A stretch of 64,000 bases of DNA from Megalopta genalis. Lineage: Eukaryota; Arthropoda; Insecta; Hymenoptera; Halictidae. Of this stretch, positions 22,744-33,517 are shown piece by piece. The notes under the pieces are model-generated. The model was not told the origin of the DNA. It did not search any database and was given only the letters and a program-made list of their open reading frames with translations. The position numbers and the translations under genes were made by a program. The stretch lies in the NCBI RefSeq assembly GCF_051020955.1, contig NC_135026.1:5370501-5434500 (forward strand), given 5' to 3'. Position 1 is the first letter of the stretch; every line of letters starts with the position of its first letter.

Positions 22744-23041
22744 AGGTGTCCCAAAATTTTTATTCAAGCACGAAATGAGAGATTCCCAAGGTCATTTGGA
22801 GTAACATTTTCCTTAGCAAAAATGCGATCCGTGGCTTCGTTTACGAGTTATTAATGAAAAACGTATGGCGCCACGCCCCTGCTCGTCCTCGCTCCGCCCT
22901 CGCTCTCTCATTGGTCACTGTTTTTCGTCAATAACTCGTAAACAAAGCCTCGGATCGCATTTTCGCAAAGGAAAAAGTTGCTTCGAATGCTCTCAAGAAC
23001 CCCACATTTCTCTCTCGTACAATAATTTTGGGATACTCTGT
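22744..23041 (+). mobile_element. Palindromic MITE, copy 5 (core subfamily B)
   Basis: Paralogue of the 18602 copy inside the second duplicated block. Ends are GGTGTCCCAAAATTTTTATT and AATAATTTTGGGATACTCTG. Again only the right arm has CTCATTGGTCAC. Confidence 0.85.
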
Positions 23042-23110
23042 ATTTATTAACGAATAACAGTGACCAATGAGAGGCGAGATCAGCTGAGCCAAACCAGTCG
23101 CTTCTTTCGG
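23042..23110 (+). mobile_element. Palindromic MITE fragment, copy 6
   Basis: TTATTAACGAATAACAGTG followed by ACCAATGAGAGGCGAGATC is an internal piece of a subfamily A arm abutting the end of copy 5. Only about 60 bp remain, probably from insertion of copy 5 into, or next to, an older element. Confidence 0.6.
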
Positions 23111-23868
23111 GTCATCCTATACACTTATCCCCAGCAGACCGGCCCGAAGCATTTCTCAACGCAGAAGTTCGACGAACCAGTTTCGAAAGAAGCCAGCGTG
23201 GAAACGTTCAGCGACCCATCGAAAGCGGACGGGCCGCGTCCCGGGCGACGTCCGTCATCGGCGTAGGCCGAGCCAGCGCCGCGGACCGGTGAAAGCCACC
23301 GGAGGATGTGTTTAATGGCGAGGGAAATTGCGTGTCGCGGCGTAACCTAATGAGCGTCGTGGAACGATAACGCTGGGAGAAATTCGAGGAACAAGATCGT
23401 TAAGTCGCGTATCGGGATCGCGGGCCTCTGGCCCGGCCAGTACTGGCGCGGCTTGCATAAGGCGTAGCACGGCAGCCGGGTAACATGATCGAATGCCCGG
23501 CTCTTTCCGCCGCTTCCTGCCGCGATATCCGCGGACGGACGGGGTCAAACCGTAACCGCGGACCCGCCGTTTTATTACTGACAATAAGTCGGCGCCGCGG
23601 CGTCGTCTCTATCAATTACCGTGGTCCCTTCGGGATTGCCTCTCGGCGCGTCTCTCGCGAGGCAATCTCTCTCGCCGCGCTGGAAAATCGGAGATTGCGG
23701 GAACGGCAAGGTATCGAGGGGAAAGCGGGCTTTTCGTGTCGGGGCATTGTTCGACGCGTTACGTGACCCTAGGAGAGGGGAGGGGGAGAAGAGTTTCTCC
23801 GGTTGCGGATAGTATTCTGCATCGGGAACGCTGAACGTCCCGCGGGAGGGGGGATGCGGAGAAATCTT
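23111..23868. other. GC-rich unique stretch
   Basis: Overlapping frames on both strands in CpG-rich DNA. Nothing is recognised and no splice-flanked exon is seen. Confidence 0.5.
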
Positions 23869-24420
23869 CCTACAGACTTAATGCAGATCTAAATCGGACC
23901 TAATACAGAATTAATGCAGACCTAACTCAGATCTATGCCAGACTTAATACTGATTTAATGCAAACCTAAGTCAGATCTAAATCAGACCCTACCTCAGACC
24001 TAAGTCAGACTTAATACAGACTCAATGCAGGCCTAAATCAGATCTAAGTTAGAACTAATTTAGAATTAATGCAGACCTCAATCAGATTGAAGTCACACTT
24101 AATACAGACTTAATGAAGACCTAAATCAAATCTAAGCCGGACCTAATACAAAATTAATGCAGATCTAAATCAGATCCAAGTCAGATTTAATACTGATTTA
24201 ATTCAGATCTAAATCAAATCTAAGTCAGTCCTAATACCGTATTAATATAGACCTGAATCAAATCTAAGTCAGATCTAATAACGAATTAATGCAGACCTAA
24301 ATAGGATCTAAGCCAGACCTAACTCAGATTTAACTCAGATCTAAGTCAGATTTAATACATACTTAATGCAGACCTAAGTCGGATCTAAGTTACACCTAAT
24401 ACAGACGTAAAGTAAAAGTA
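23869..24420 (-). repeat. TTAGGTCTG-type array, minus orientation (inverted partner of 34.7-35.8 kb)
   Basis: Degenerate 11-12 nt units, read on the plus strand as CAGACCTAAAT, CAGATCTAAGT and CAGACTTAATA; on the minus strand these are TTAGGTCTG-like. After the array the sequence passes through GACCTATCTCGAAATTAA, TTCTCATCCAGATTTAAGCT and 32-bp repeats. The same succession occurs in reverse at 34.7-35.8 kb, so the two loci are inverted paralogues of one composite repeat of about 1 kb. Confidence 0.85.
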
Positions 24421-24618
24421 AGTAAAGTAAGTCTCTCAACATATTACAATATATATAATACTTCTTAAAAATTATACTTTTATCAATTTTGACCTATCTC
24501 GAAATTAACCCTGACTTAATTGAGATTTAATCCGAGGCGATCTAAGATCGATTCCGGATCCAATTCAGATTTAATCCAGATTTAACGCAGTTCTCATCCA
24601 GATTTAAGCTATTCAATC
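24421..24618 (-). repeat. Junction segment of the inverted composite repeat
   Basis: AT-rich segment with TTAAAAATTATACTTTTAT, GACCTATCTCGAAATTAA and TTCTCATCCAGATTTAAGCT. The last 20 bp match exactly the complement of 34844-34870. This shows that the two TTAGGTCTG arrays share flanks and did not arise independently. Confidence 0.8.
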
Positions 24619-24766
24619 ATGTCACTTTGCCTCCGAATTGCCCTCGAATCGTGTCACGAGGTCCCGGAATTGCCTTCGAATCGTGTCACGTTGCCTCGGA
24701 ATTGCCTTCGAATCGTGTCACGTGGCGTCCGAATTCCCTTAGAATCGTGTCACGTGGCCTCTGAAA
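24619..24766. repeat. 32-bp tandem repeat, four and a half copies
   Basis: Units of the form AATCGTGTCACGTTGCCTCG followed by GAATTGCCTTCG repeat four times with about 10-20 percent change. The inverted partner near 34726-34764 holds a little over one unit, so the array expanded, or contracted, after the copies separated. Confidence 0.8.
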
Positions 24767-25458
24767 TAAGGAATGAAAAAGTCGAGAGTCCCGAAAAATC
24801 GCGACCAAGTATTTTCGGATCTGCCGATATCAATTCCAACCTCCGAGAATTTCTGGGATCAGAATTTCTGTATCAATTTTATGGCCAACCATGGCGCGTT
24901 CGTGTCGCGGCAGCGGTCCGATAAATTAGCCGTGGAAGTGTGTCCAGGTCGGGAGGAGGTTTAACTCGGCTGCCGATCACCGCGGGAAACCGCGGGATCC
25001 AGGCCAAGATGGCAGCCGTACGATAGCTCGGTTTCTCAAGAGGTCAGACGCCGGCGACCCTGAAGAAACACGGCGCTCGTTCCGCGACAATTTCCGTCGG
25101 TGGTCTTTTTGCGGCCGGTTCGATGATCCGTGATTAAAAGGGGAGGGTAATGGGCCGACGGCGAGGGGACGATGTCCCTTTGCGACACTCTCGGTCACGA
25201 GCTGAATGCTTAACTAGAGAGATGAAGCATGCGGGCCGGCCGCAGCGCCGAGCGGACGAGATAATTCGGGGACAACGGTCGCTGCGCTTCGTTACGGCAA
25301 TCAGGCACAAGGGCAGCCTACATTTTCACCTGCGACTCGCCGGCATTGTCGTGGCTTGCACGGAGAGCAGCAGCGAAAGAATCGTTGTAACAATGGCTCG
25401 TGGAATTGATTAAGAACGTCTGCACGAGCTGTTCCAATACCGGTGTCAGCGAAGCAGC
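24767..25458. other. Unique stretch, nothing recognised
   Basis: Mixed to GC-rich with no supported exon. Confidence 0.45.
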
Positions 25459-25740
25459 CGATTCCTGGCGTGATTCCGAGTAACTCTTTCCTTTGCGAAA
25501 ATCTTCTGCGAGGCTTCGTTCGCGAGTTATCGACGAATAAACGAGGACCAATCGGAGGGCGAGGGCGGTCCGTCAGCCGCGCCCGCGCCTAATGCCGCGC
25601 GCGAATCGCTGGCGCGCCGTTATCGTCCGCGGTAGACGCTCCGCGATTGGTCCGCGTTTTTCTTTAATAACTCGTCAACGGAGACTCGTAGAACGTTTTC
25701 GCAAAGGAAAAAGTTACTCCAAATTACGTAAGGAATCACT
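25459..25740. mobile_element. Palindromic MITE, copy 7 (core subfamily C)
   Basis: Ends GATTCCTGGCGTGATTCCGA and ACGTAAGGAATCAC. Both arms carry CCAAT boxes: GGACCAATCGGAGGGCGAGG on the left and GCGATTGGTCCGCG on the right. The core has the GAGGGCGAGGGCGG signature of subfamily C. Confidence 0.82.
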
Positions 25741-26640
25741 GTTTGATGTAACAAAAATTCTTGAACATAATGTACGTATTATTTTCAACTCGCCGAAATT
25801 GTTGGGAGAATTTTAATGTTAGACGAACGAATTATAATGTTTAATTACGAAACTACGTGCAGATAATATACTTTACATGAACTATAGCGAAATTTATTTA
25901 ACGAACAGTACATAGTATTCAGTACGTAGCTGTATGTAATTAGTATGAACCGCAAGAATGATATCGATTTATTCATAAATAAGTTCCTAACGCAAACTAC
26001 AGTGACCTAGATGTACCACGACGATAATAATAACGTTATAAATAATTAAATAACCCGATTCATCGGGTTTACTCATTTATGGTTATCCACGTTCGCCGTC
26101 CATGAAGGTGTTTGTCGTACTAATTTTAGGGTCCGTGGGTCCTCGTTTTTCTCAGCCGAAGGTATTTAGGACGACCGGTTGCCACAATATTTGTGTATTG
26201 ATCTTTCGCTTCTCCGGCAGACGAAACGGACAAAGGATTGCGCAAATTCAAACAAGAGGGCGCAAACGTCCTCATGAACGGTTCCCGCGTTTCCTCTATT
26301 TGTATTTCATCACCGTTAGATATCCGGGGGACGTTACGAAAATTCAATATTGGAAGAGGCGAGCGGACATATCGGTTCCGTTCGTACTTTCGACATCGCT
26401 GAGGTGGAATTCCCATTCTGCGGGCGATTCTACGAAGATTGAACATCGCTTGGCAATTACTGGAGCATGATTCTTGCGGTGCTCGGCGGCACGCCATCGG
26501 CATAGAAAATTAATTTGCCGAGAAAAAAAATGTGTCCAATTTTCGTTATCGAGAAGTTTCCTTTTTGTATGTTATTGATAAGAAATAATTGTAATTTTGT
26601 ATTGTAATAGTAATTTTGCAAGTAATTTAGGAAGATAATT
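25741..26640. other. Unique stretch, nothing recognised
   Basis: AT-rich to 26100, then mixed. A small hairpin, AACCCGATTCATCGGGTT, lies near 26050 with no associated gene. Two overlapping frames of about 120 codons near 26102-26503, one per strand, show no family motif. Confidence 0.5.
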
Positions 26641-27020
26641 TAGACCAGATCTAAAGCAGGTATAAAACAGACCTAACCTATATTTATAACGCGAGGGCAA
26701 GATTGTTAAAAAGATTATTAAAAATTATGCGAACGCTGCAATTATAGGCTAAGTCTAGCATAGTCGTGTTTATCTTTAGGTTAGGTCTGTATTAGGTCTA
26801 GATTAGGTCTAGATTAGGCCTAGATTAGGTTTAAGATAGGTCACAATTAGGTCTAGATTAGGCCTAGGCTAAGTTACAGTTAAGTCTAGATTGGGCCTAG
26901 GTTAGGTCACAGCTCTAGATTAAGCCTAGGCTAGGTTACAGTTAGGTCTAGTTTAGGCCTAGGCTAGGTCACAGTTAGGTCTAGATTAGTCCTAGGCTAG
27001 ATCACAGTTAGCTTCAGCAT
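26641..27020 (+). repeat. 33-bp higher-order array of TTAGG-type 11-mers
   Basis: From about 26770 the repeat unit is 33 bp, made of three 11-mers: TTAGGTCTAGA, then TTAGGCCTAGG, then CTAGGTCACAG. About five or six such triplets occur with a few deletions. Flanking sequence carries single TTAGGTCTG-like words. Confidence 0.82.
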
Positions 27021-27557
27021 GTTAACGTTTGCAATTACGTTTAACAATCGAGATGTTCGAACAAATCTCATATTCAATGCAGCATATAGGTTAGGCGCAC
27101 ATTATTGCTGCAGTTTTTGCTCAGTACAGTAAATTCTCTTCAATCGTCACTCGACACGCAAACGGAAATGGACAATTTGGTAACAGGAACGCGACTATAA
27201 AATTGCTGGAATAATCGTGTCTCCTCCTGCAAAATTGTCTATTTTTGTTCCAAAGCTGGGCGTCAATTAGGGTGACTCACTGTACACGTTGAGCGACAAT
27301 TGTAGAGACATTACTGTATCTCGGAAACCAAAGCAGATGGGCACTTCCGGCAGAGGAAAAAGTCGTTCGAAATCCCACCCCTAATAACATATATTGAGGT
27401 CGTCAAAATTGAAGCTACGTTACCAAACAACAATTCTTCAAAATTGTCCACCAATCGGACGATACTAAATCGCTCGCGAAGATACTGTTTTCTATCGAGC
27501 GGCTTCGTGCTCATCTCCTAGATCGCAACAACGTAGACCAGCCTGAGGGCAACTTAC
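27021..27557. other. Non-coding flank downstream of the exon
   Basis: No further exon of the minus-strand candidate gene is evident. GGGTGACTCACTGTACACG near 27269 resembles a transposon end, but I find no partner. Confidence 0.45.
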
Positions 27558-27675
27558 CTCGTCGGCGAGCGAGATGGTAAGCAGTAACCGAGTAAAACGC
27601 GCATTGAATGCATCGTGGAGCACTTCCGGCGACTCCGCCGTACTCTCGCGGGGCGATCGCATCCGGTCAACGTAC
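27558..27675 (-). CDS. Probable internal exon of an unidentified minus-strand gene
   Basis: The minus strand reads GCTCTTCTTTTCCAG (acceptor with pyrimidine tract), then 118 bp, then GTAAGT (consensus donor at 27552-27557). In the favoured frame the exon begins with the third base of a split codon and ends on a codon boundary (intron phases 2 then 0). It encodes 39 residues, beginning YVDRMRSPRE, passing through EVLHDAFNARF and ending LLTISLADE. The middle looks like an amphipathic helix. I do not recognise the protein. A second frame is also open, so the reading frame is not proven. A possible upstream donor, CC|GTAAGA, near 27965 lies in a frame of incompatible phase. No other exon of this gene is convincingly visible, which would fit long introns full of the repeats described here. 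Confidence 0.45.
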
Positions 27676-28078
27676 CTGGAAAAGAAGAGCGGAGAAGCTT
27701 TAATTAGACCGAGGCGGTTCACCATCGTAATTGTAGATAAGTCGACTGGCATCGGACGGCGGTGGCAGGCGAACGAAAAGAATTCATAAAACCGTGTTAG
27801 TGTGTTATGGACAATTGATGCTCGGCCGGCGGCAGGCGTGCAGCGGCCGAGTCGATACGGCGGACAACGCGGCGAGCCGGGAATGTTTTGTCCGCCGGAT
27901 GGAGCCGGTGCTCGGCAAGCCGGAGGAAACGCGTGTTGCGAATCCAAGATGTTCGTAGGGTCTTCTTACGGCGAGATGCGGTTTCATCTGGCGCGGCTAT
28001 ATGAAATTCTAACCTGATTCGTAATATCGTGCGCGGCTGCATGGCGCAACTGAACGGCGAAAGTTTCACGGTATCGCG
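27676..28078. other. GC-rich flank of the exon, possible intron
   Basis: If the exon is real, this is the end of its upstream intron. It contains a GTAAGA donor-like site on the minus strand near 27965 preceded by an ATG-initiated frame of about 24 codons. That exon model is too weak to annotate. Confidence 0.4.
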
Positions 28079-28862
28079 ATAAAATTTCAATCAAATTCCG
28101 ATAAAATTGTTCGAACGCAAGCACGGCCGTAAATTAATTTCTATTACGTTTCGATCGTACTTGCGATTAATTTTACGATACGAATTTAATTTAAAGTAAA
28201 TTCAATTAATTTAAATTAAATTGAATTGAATTAAAATAAATCGAATTAAACTAAATCGAATTGAATAGAATTGAATAGAATTAAATAGAATTGAATAGAA
28301 TTGAATAGAATTGAATAGAATTGAATAGAATTGAATAGAATTGAATAGAATTGAATAGAATTGAATAGAATTGAATAGAATTGAATAGAATTGAATAGAA
28401 TTGAATAGAATTGAATAGAATTGAATAGAATTGAATAGAATTGAATAGAATTGAATAGAATTGAATAGAATTGAATAGAATTGAATAGAATTGAATAGAA
28501 TTGAATAGAATTGAATAGAATTGAATAGAATTGAATAGAATTGAATAGAATTGAATAGAATTGAATAGAATTGAATAGAATTGAACAGAAGTGAACAAAA
28601 TCGAATGGAGTTGAATAGAACTGAACAGAAGTGAACAAAATTGAATGGAGTTGAATAGAATTGAACAGAATTGAACAGAATTGAACAGAATTGAACAGAA
28701 GTGAACAAAATTGAACAAAATTGAACAAAATTGCACACAATTGAACACAACTGAAAACAATTCGACAGAATTGAACAGAATTGAACAAAATTGAACACAA
28801 TTGAACAGAATTGAACAGAAGTGAACAGAATTGAACAAAATTGAACATAATTGAATAGAATT
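28079..28862. repeat. TTGAATAGAA decamer array with a paralogous leader (copy 1)
   Basis: A ~125-bp leader (ATTCCGATAAAATTGTTCGA, GTTTCGATCGTACTTGCG, AATTTAATTTAAAGTAAATT) runs into a decamer array. From 28291 to 28580 there are 29 perfect TTGAATAGAA units; beyond that come GAACAGAA and GAACAAAA variants to 28862. The perfect run implies recent expansion. The minus strand is stop-free in three frames, encoding a ten-residue Phe/Tyr/Ser/Ile-rich period of up to 200 codons. These are repeat artefacts. The same leader and array type recur at 29536. Confidence 0.92.
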
Positions 28863-28916
28863 AAAGTAAATTAAATTGAATTATGTAGATTCCACCAATG
28901 ATATAATTTTCATTAC

Positions 28917-29086
28917 ACGGAGGGTGATTCGCTGAAGCTGCAAACAAAGAAATATCTCCGTTACCGAGAAAAAACTATTTCCACTATAATATGTGTCCCT
29001 TCGAACCGTACGATTCGTTCCTCTAGCATTTTCATGTATCGATAACGATAACGGAGATATTGATTTTCTAGCGGATCACCCTGTAC
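28917..29086. mobile_element. ~170-bp inverted-repeat element
   Basis: Ends GGAGGGTGATTCGCTG and TAGCGGATCACCCTGT are inverted, and an inner pair AATATCTCCGTTACCG / CGATAACGGAGATATT is also inverted. Without coding capacity and distinct from the ~300-bp family, it looks like a small MITE. It sits between the two paralogous decamer arrays. Confidence 0.7.
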
Positions 29087-29535
29087 GTTCCTCTCGTTAG
29101 TGCATGAACTTGACACGACAATTAGCCCGAGTTCTTTCACGAGCGCTGGTTCGAACGGGAGAGAAAAAAGCCGCGCCGTCGTCGAACGAGTGATTCGTTC
29201 TCTTCCTAATACGATTCCCGAGCGACCGCGGACCGTGCGGGACGGAGCAAGCTACCGTAACCGGATCAAATCGGTATCGTTCGCCGCAATTATTTCCACC
29301 GGTCGCGAGTTCGCTCTCGCGTCCGCTCGTCGTCGACGACGACGATGACGACGACGGACGGACGGGAGAAGCGGCGACGCGAGGCGTGGCTAATTGAGAT
29401 CGCGTTCCTATTAATAAGTGGTCCGCCGTCGACGGGAGATCACGACGCCGATATCGATCCGTCCGCGGCGCAGAGAAATGGAATCGATCGCAGATAACCA
29501 CCCGCGGGAGAAAGCGAGCCGCTCGGGGACCCGGC
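29087..29535. other. GC-rich unique segment with a GAC triplet run
   Basis: A CGTCGACGACGACGATGACG-type run lies near 29328-29360. Overlapping frames on both strands; no exon is supported. Confidence 0.5.
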
Positions 29536-30075
29536 ATAAAATTTCAATTAAATTCCGATAAAATTGTTCGAACACAAGTACGGCAGTCAATTAATTTCCA
29601 TTCTGTTTCGATCGTACCTGCGATTAATTTTACGATACAAATTTAATTTAAAGTAAATTGAATTAATTTAAATTAGATTAAATTAAAATGAATTGAATTG
29701 AATTGAATTGAATTGAATAGAATTGAATAGAATTGATCAGAATCGAACAGAATCGAATAGAATCGAATAGAATCGAATAGAATCTAATAGAATTTAATAG
29801 CATTTAATAGAATTTAATAGAATTTAATAGAATTTAATAGAATTTAATAGAATTTAATAGAATTTAATAGAATTTAATAGAATTGAACAGAATTGAGCAG
29901 AATTGAGCAGAATTGAACAGAATTCAATAGAATTCAATAGAATTTAATAGAATTGAACAGAGAGAATTGAACAGAATTGGACTGAATTGAATAGAATTGA
30001 ATTGAATTTAATAGAATTGAACAGAATTGAACAGAATTGGCCGGAATTGAATAGAATTGAATAGAATTGAACAAA
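29536..30075. repeat. GAATAGAATT decamer array with a paralogous leader (copy 2)
   Basis: The leader repeats the 28079 leader with about 10 percent change, then a decamer array follows with more internal variation (AATTTAATAG, AATCGAATAG, AATTGAACAG). No long perfect run remains. The two loci come from one duplicated seed whose arrays then evolved separately. Confidence 0.88.
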
Positions 30076-30440
30076 CCGCGCTGGAATCCGGGATTCTCTA
30101 ATTATGAAACTCATTAGCTTAATGTTTCCTATTTGGATACGCGCCGCGCAATTACGCCGCTGCCTTCTCCGCGGCTATCTGGCCTTATTGTTTCCCCGAT
30201 CTGGAACCGAACGCCGGCTTCGCACGGCGAACGATTCGCCGCGGGTCCGCGTTCGAAGTCGCCGCGGGTCGAAGTCGGCCGCCAAGCGCACGCTCTTCGA
30301 ACGCTTTCTTCGCTTTCCAGCGGTTCGTTTTTGCGAATATCTCGGCAACCGTGCATTTTAGATCCCGTTCGTTGTAATACTTTCCTATGCAGAATTCAAC
30401 GCTCTATCCGAATTCGGGAAGAAATGTCGACTATTCAATT
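30076..30440. other. Unique stretch, nothing recognised
   Basis: GC-rich with overlapping short frames. No gene is supported. Confidence 0.45.
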
Positions 30441-31200
30441 TGAAAAATTGAAGGTGGCCTTTGTATCTTGATAAAAAAGCGACACAATAGGAAACTGATA
30501 ATAGTACTGTGTGAGCGTCTGGAAACCGTGCAACTTCTATCTGAAACATTTTTTCGTACAACAAATATTTTACCAGTTACGTCGTCATTTATTTGATGTC
30601 ATGTCACAAGGCTCGCATTGGATATAATTTATATTAAATATCTTCTAAAGCAGTGATTTTTCGCAATAAATGTTTTAGTACTTTTATGAAGAAGACGACG
30701 GGCTAAATCGACTGGTATAACAAAAAATGTACAATCCCATTAAAAAATATTAAGTTGACCTTCAAACGTCCTCGACGCGTTCACCTTGAGAAATCTTGCT
30801 AAGATCAAATTACGTGCTTCTGGAAACCATTCAAATTTCGTTCGAAACATTTTCTAGCAGCATCGACGGTTTCGAAGATATTTGACTGGATTTAAATGTA
30901 TCACCCTTTATACAGTGTGGGCAACTTGTCTTTCATTATAGTTCATATGTTGCGACCTCGAATGACCTTCATATATAGATCATTGTATTCATCTCGAAAA
31001 GCTCTATCAGACTGCAAATAAATAACAAGATTATCCCATTTAAAGAAACAAGTTTGACCTTCATATGTCCACTACGCGTCCGCCAATAAAAAAAATCGTT
31101 GACATCCTATAACATGCCCCTCGAAGTCAAACAACTTTTGTCCGACACTTTCTTTTCTATCGCTAAAAGCAAGCGAGTTATTTCGGTGACTCGTTCCAAA
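30441..31200. repeat. ~300-bp tandem repeat, three diverged copies
   Basis: A CCTTCAAACGTCC-type box lies near 30453, 30755 and 31053, and a CTGGAAACCNTNCAA box followed by CGAAACATTTTCT lies near 30518, 30821 and 31120. Both series are spaced 298-303 bp. Copies are strongly diverged. TTGACCTTCA is an AGGTCA-type word present in two of the three copies. Confidence 0.7.
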
Positions 31201-31954
31201 TGCTACATTAATTATAAATTGTTATTCTATAATTTTAATTGTAATTTAATTCGGAAACACGATACAGCCTGGACGGCGCTCGAGACGCTGTTCTAAAGTT
31301 AGCCGGCCGAACGGAAACGTCGACGGAGCCGCAACGCCGCGGAAAAGTCGCGGCGGGTCGCGTGGGCGTCGCATTAATTGGCCGCGAACGCGCCGCGCCG
31401 AAAGTTCGAGCGCCGAAACGTCACTTCGATCGGGCAACTCCGTTTCACGGTTCTCACGTGGCATTATCGTCCGCACGTGAAACGCGTCCCCCCCCCCCCC
31501 TCCCGCTCCGAGGTCCCCGACCACCCAGGGACGACCGGCTAATGCGGAAAAATTCGACGCACGAGCCCGTGAGATAACAATTACGCGACTGTTACATAAA
31601 GCAACCCAGAAACTCGCCGGGAACGGCGGCAACGTCCTCTGTCCTTCCCGGCCGTGGAACGAGCGGAATTCCACGTCGCGTTCATGCACTCGGAAACACG
31701 CAGTCGTCCACCGGTATGCACAACTCCTTCGTCCCCTTCCCTTTCGTTTATTTTCGGTCGTTCCCTCTGTTCGAACCGGGCGATTTTTATATCTCCGTTT
31801 GTTCGATTCGACGAAACCCCCTCCCCTGCCCCCACCACTCGTGTGACATCAGCGACTTGTTCATGTTTCGCGGCTTTCTCCTCTTTGCAGAACAAATTTT
31901 TCTTCGCGTCACTCGTCGAGGTATTTGATGACCCAATTGTCGTCCAAGACCTCA
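31201..31954. other. GC-rich unique stretch with a C13 run
   Basis: Thirteen consecutive C residues at 31488-31500. A TCTCCTCTTTGCAG acceptor-like site near 31880 is not followed by a usable exon. Overlapping frames show no family. Confidence 0.5.
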
Positions 31955-32035
31955 CCCGGACCTAACCTAGGCCTAGCGAAGACCTAACTCTGACCTAACT
32001 CGGACCAAAGCAAGACCTAAGTCTTAAGACCTAAG
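31955..32035 (-). repeat. Short TTAGG-type 11-mer cluster
   Basis: CCGGACCTAACC, TAGGCCTAGCG, AAGACCTAACTC and TGACCTAACTCGG follow at about 11-nt spacing. On the minus strand they read as TTAGGTC-type units. Confidence 0.75.
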
Positions 32036-32770
32036 CTATGGTGATATTTGAGATAGTTTACAATCCATTCTCAAACTATGAATAATTTACAAAATATTTT
32101 TTAAACAATTATTTATAAAATATGTATATCATAAATAATTATAATTAATAATCTATAATTAATACGTCAATATGTTAAATATATTTTTTATATATCGATT
32201 TTATGTAACAATATTTGTAATATATAAATATTTTTTATAAATAATTATAATTAATAATGTACAATTAATGTATTAATATATTAAATATATTATTAAAATA
32301 TTAATTACAAATTATCTAAAATTTAAATTATTAATATATATTTTTTTTATAAATAATTAAAATTAATAATTTATAACTAAGAGTATTTATAATTTAGAAT
32401 TAATATATCGTAATTATAAATTATTAATATTATTCTTAAAAATTGGAATGATTAATATATTAATATATATAAATTATAATATACATTATTAATTACAATT
32501 ATTTATAAAAAAATTAATATATATATTTTTATAAATATCATTTTAATAAATAATTATTTCATAAATTGTTATTTAATATATTAATATATGCATAAATTAT
32601 AATATACTATTAATTATAATTAGTTGTAAAAATATATATATATTTATTTTTTATAAATAATTGTAATTAGTTATATGTATTATAATTTATATATATATTA
32701 ATATATTAGTTAATTTATAATATATTAATATATTAAATAGCAATTTATGAAATAATTATTTATTCCACTG
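32036..32770. repeat. AT-rich low-complexity tract
   Basis: More than 700 bp of almost pure A/T with TAATATATTAAATATATT-like words. No gene. Confidence 0.85.
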
Positions 32771-33517
32771 ATTTTCATTCCAGTAGACAGACTCGCTTCT
32801 CCACGATTTAGATGCAAGAAAATAGAGGCTCGTTCGAGGGACATTGTTCCCACCGCGGCCGAACGAAAATTTATGCGGGGACGTAAAATAGAGTGGCGCG
32901 GCGTTCGTTATTACGGCCCGCGAAAGGAGGGAGAGAAAGGCTCACCGTGCGTCGTAGGCGCGATTTTTCAGACGCGTTTATCTGTCGATTAGTTCACGGA
33001 ACACGTGGATTCACTTTCGCGTCCTGTCGTCGAACATGTCCTTTCGCTCCGGCCAGAAAACGATGCCGTATTCGCCCGCGCGGCCATTGTCATTAGCGCG
33101 AAAGTCGATCTTCCACTCTTGACGGGACGCATTAGCGTGCCTGTCGCACGATTTTTAACGCACGGACCTGCCGAGCCGGTCGAAATGACCGATTCCACGT
33201 GCTCTGTCTCTTAAAATTCTTCAGATTACGAAGATCTTTTTCTCGTTTGAAATTATAAATAGCAGAAGGTCGAGATAAATCCAGTCTCGTCATTTTTATA
33301 GAGCAATCTGTCGGGATCGTGGATAAATTGACGCACGGATTTGTCGCTTCTGACAAAGTGGATTGTACACGCGATTGTGTTATCTAGGCCTTTGTGATTT
33401 TTTTGGGCGTAGCGATACGCAGCGGAGCCAATTACTATGGGCTGACGAACGACTGTGATCGATTTTCGGGCATAATGAAGGAATGGATCCCGAAATTATG
33501 TTAGTTGTGTCGAATAG
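32771..33517. other. Unique stretch, nothing recognised
   Basis: Mixed composition with no supported exon or RNA. Confidence 0.45.

Larger units (their letters stand above)
21340..23041 (+). repeat. Duplicated ~1.5-kb block, copy B
   Basis: Counterpart of 17340-18899, clearly alignable from about 21590. It has an extra partial monomer at its left edge, about 21410-21540, with CTACTGGGTCGCATATAATG and TTTAAAACGAGTCCA, showing that the basic unit is itself a tandem-prone satellite monomer. Differences from copy A are mostly substitutions and small indels. Confidence 0.85.

Noticed and set aside
26045..26065. AACCCGAT/ATCGGGTT hairpin
   Set aside because: Terminator-like shape, but this is a eukaryotic context with no adjacent gene; an 8-bp stem is expected by chance in this much sequence.
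28211..28848. Three overlapping minus-strand frames of 185-200 codons
   Set aside because: All three read the TTGAATAGAA decamer array and give the same ten-residue period in different phases; this is a simple repeat.
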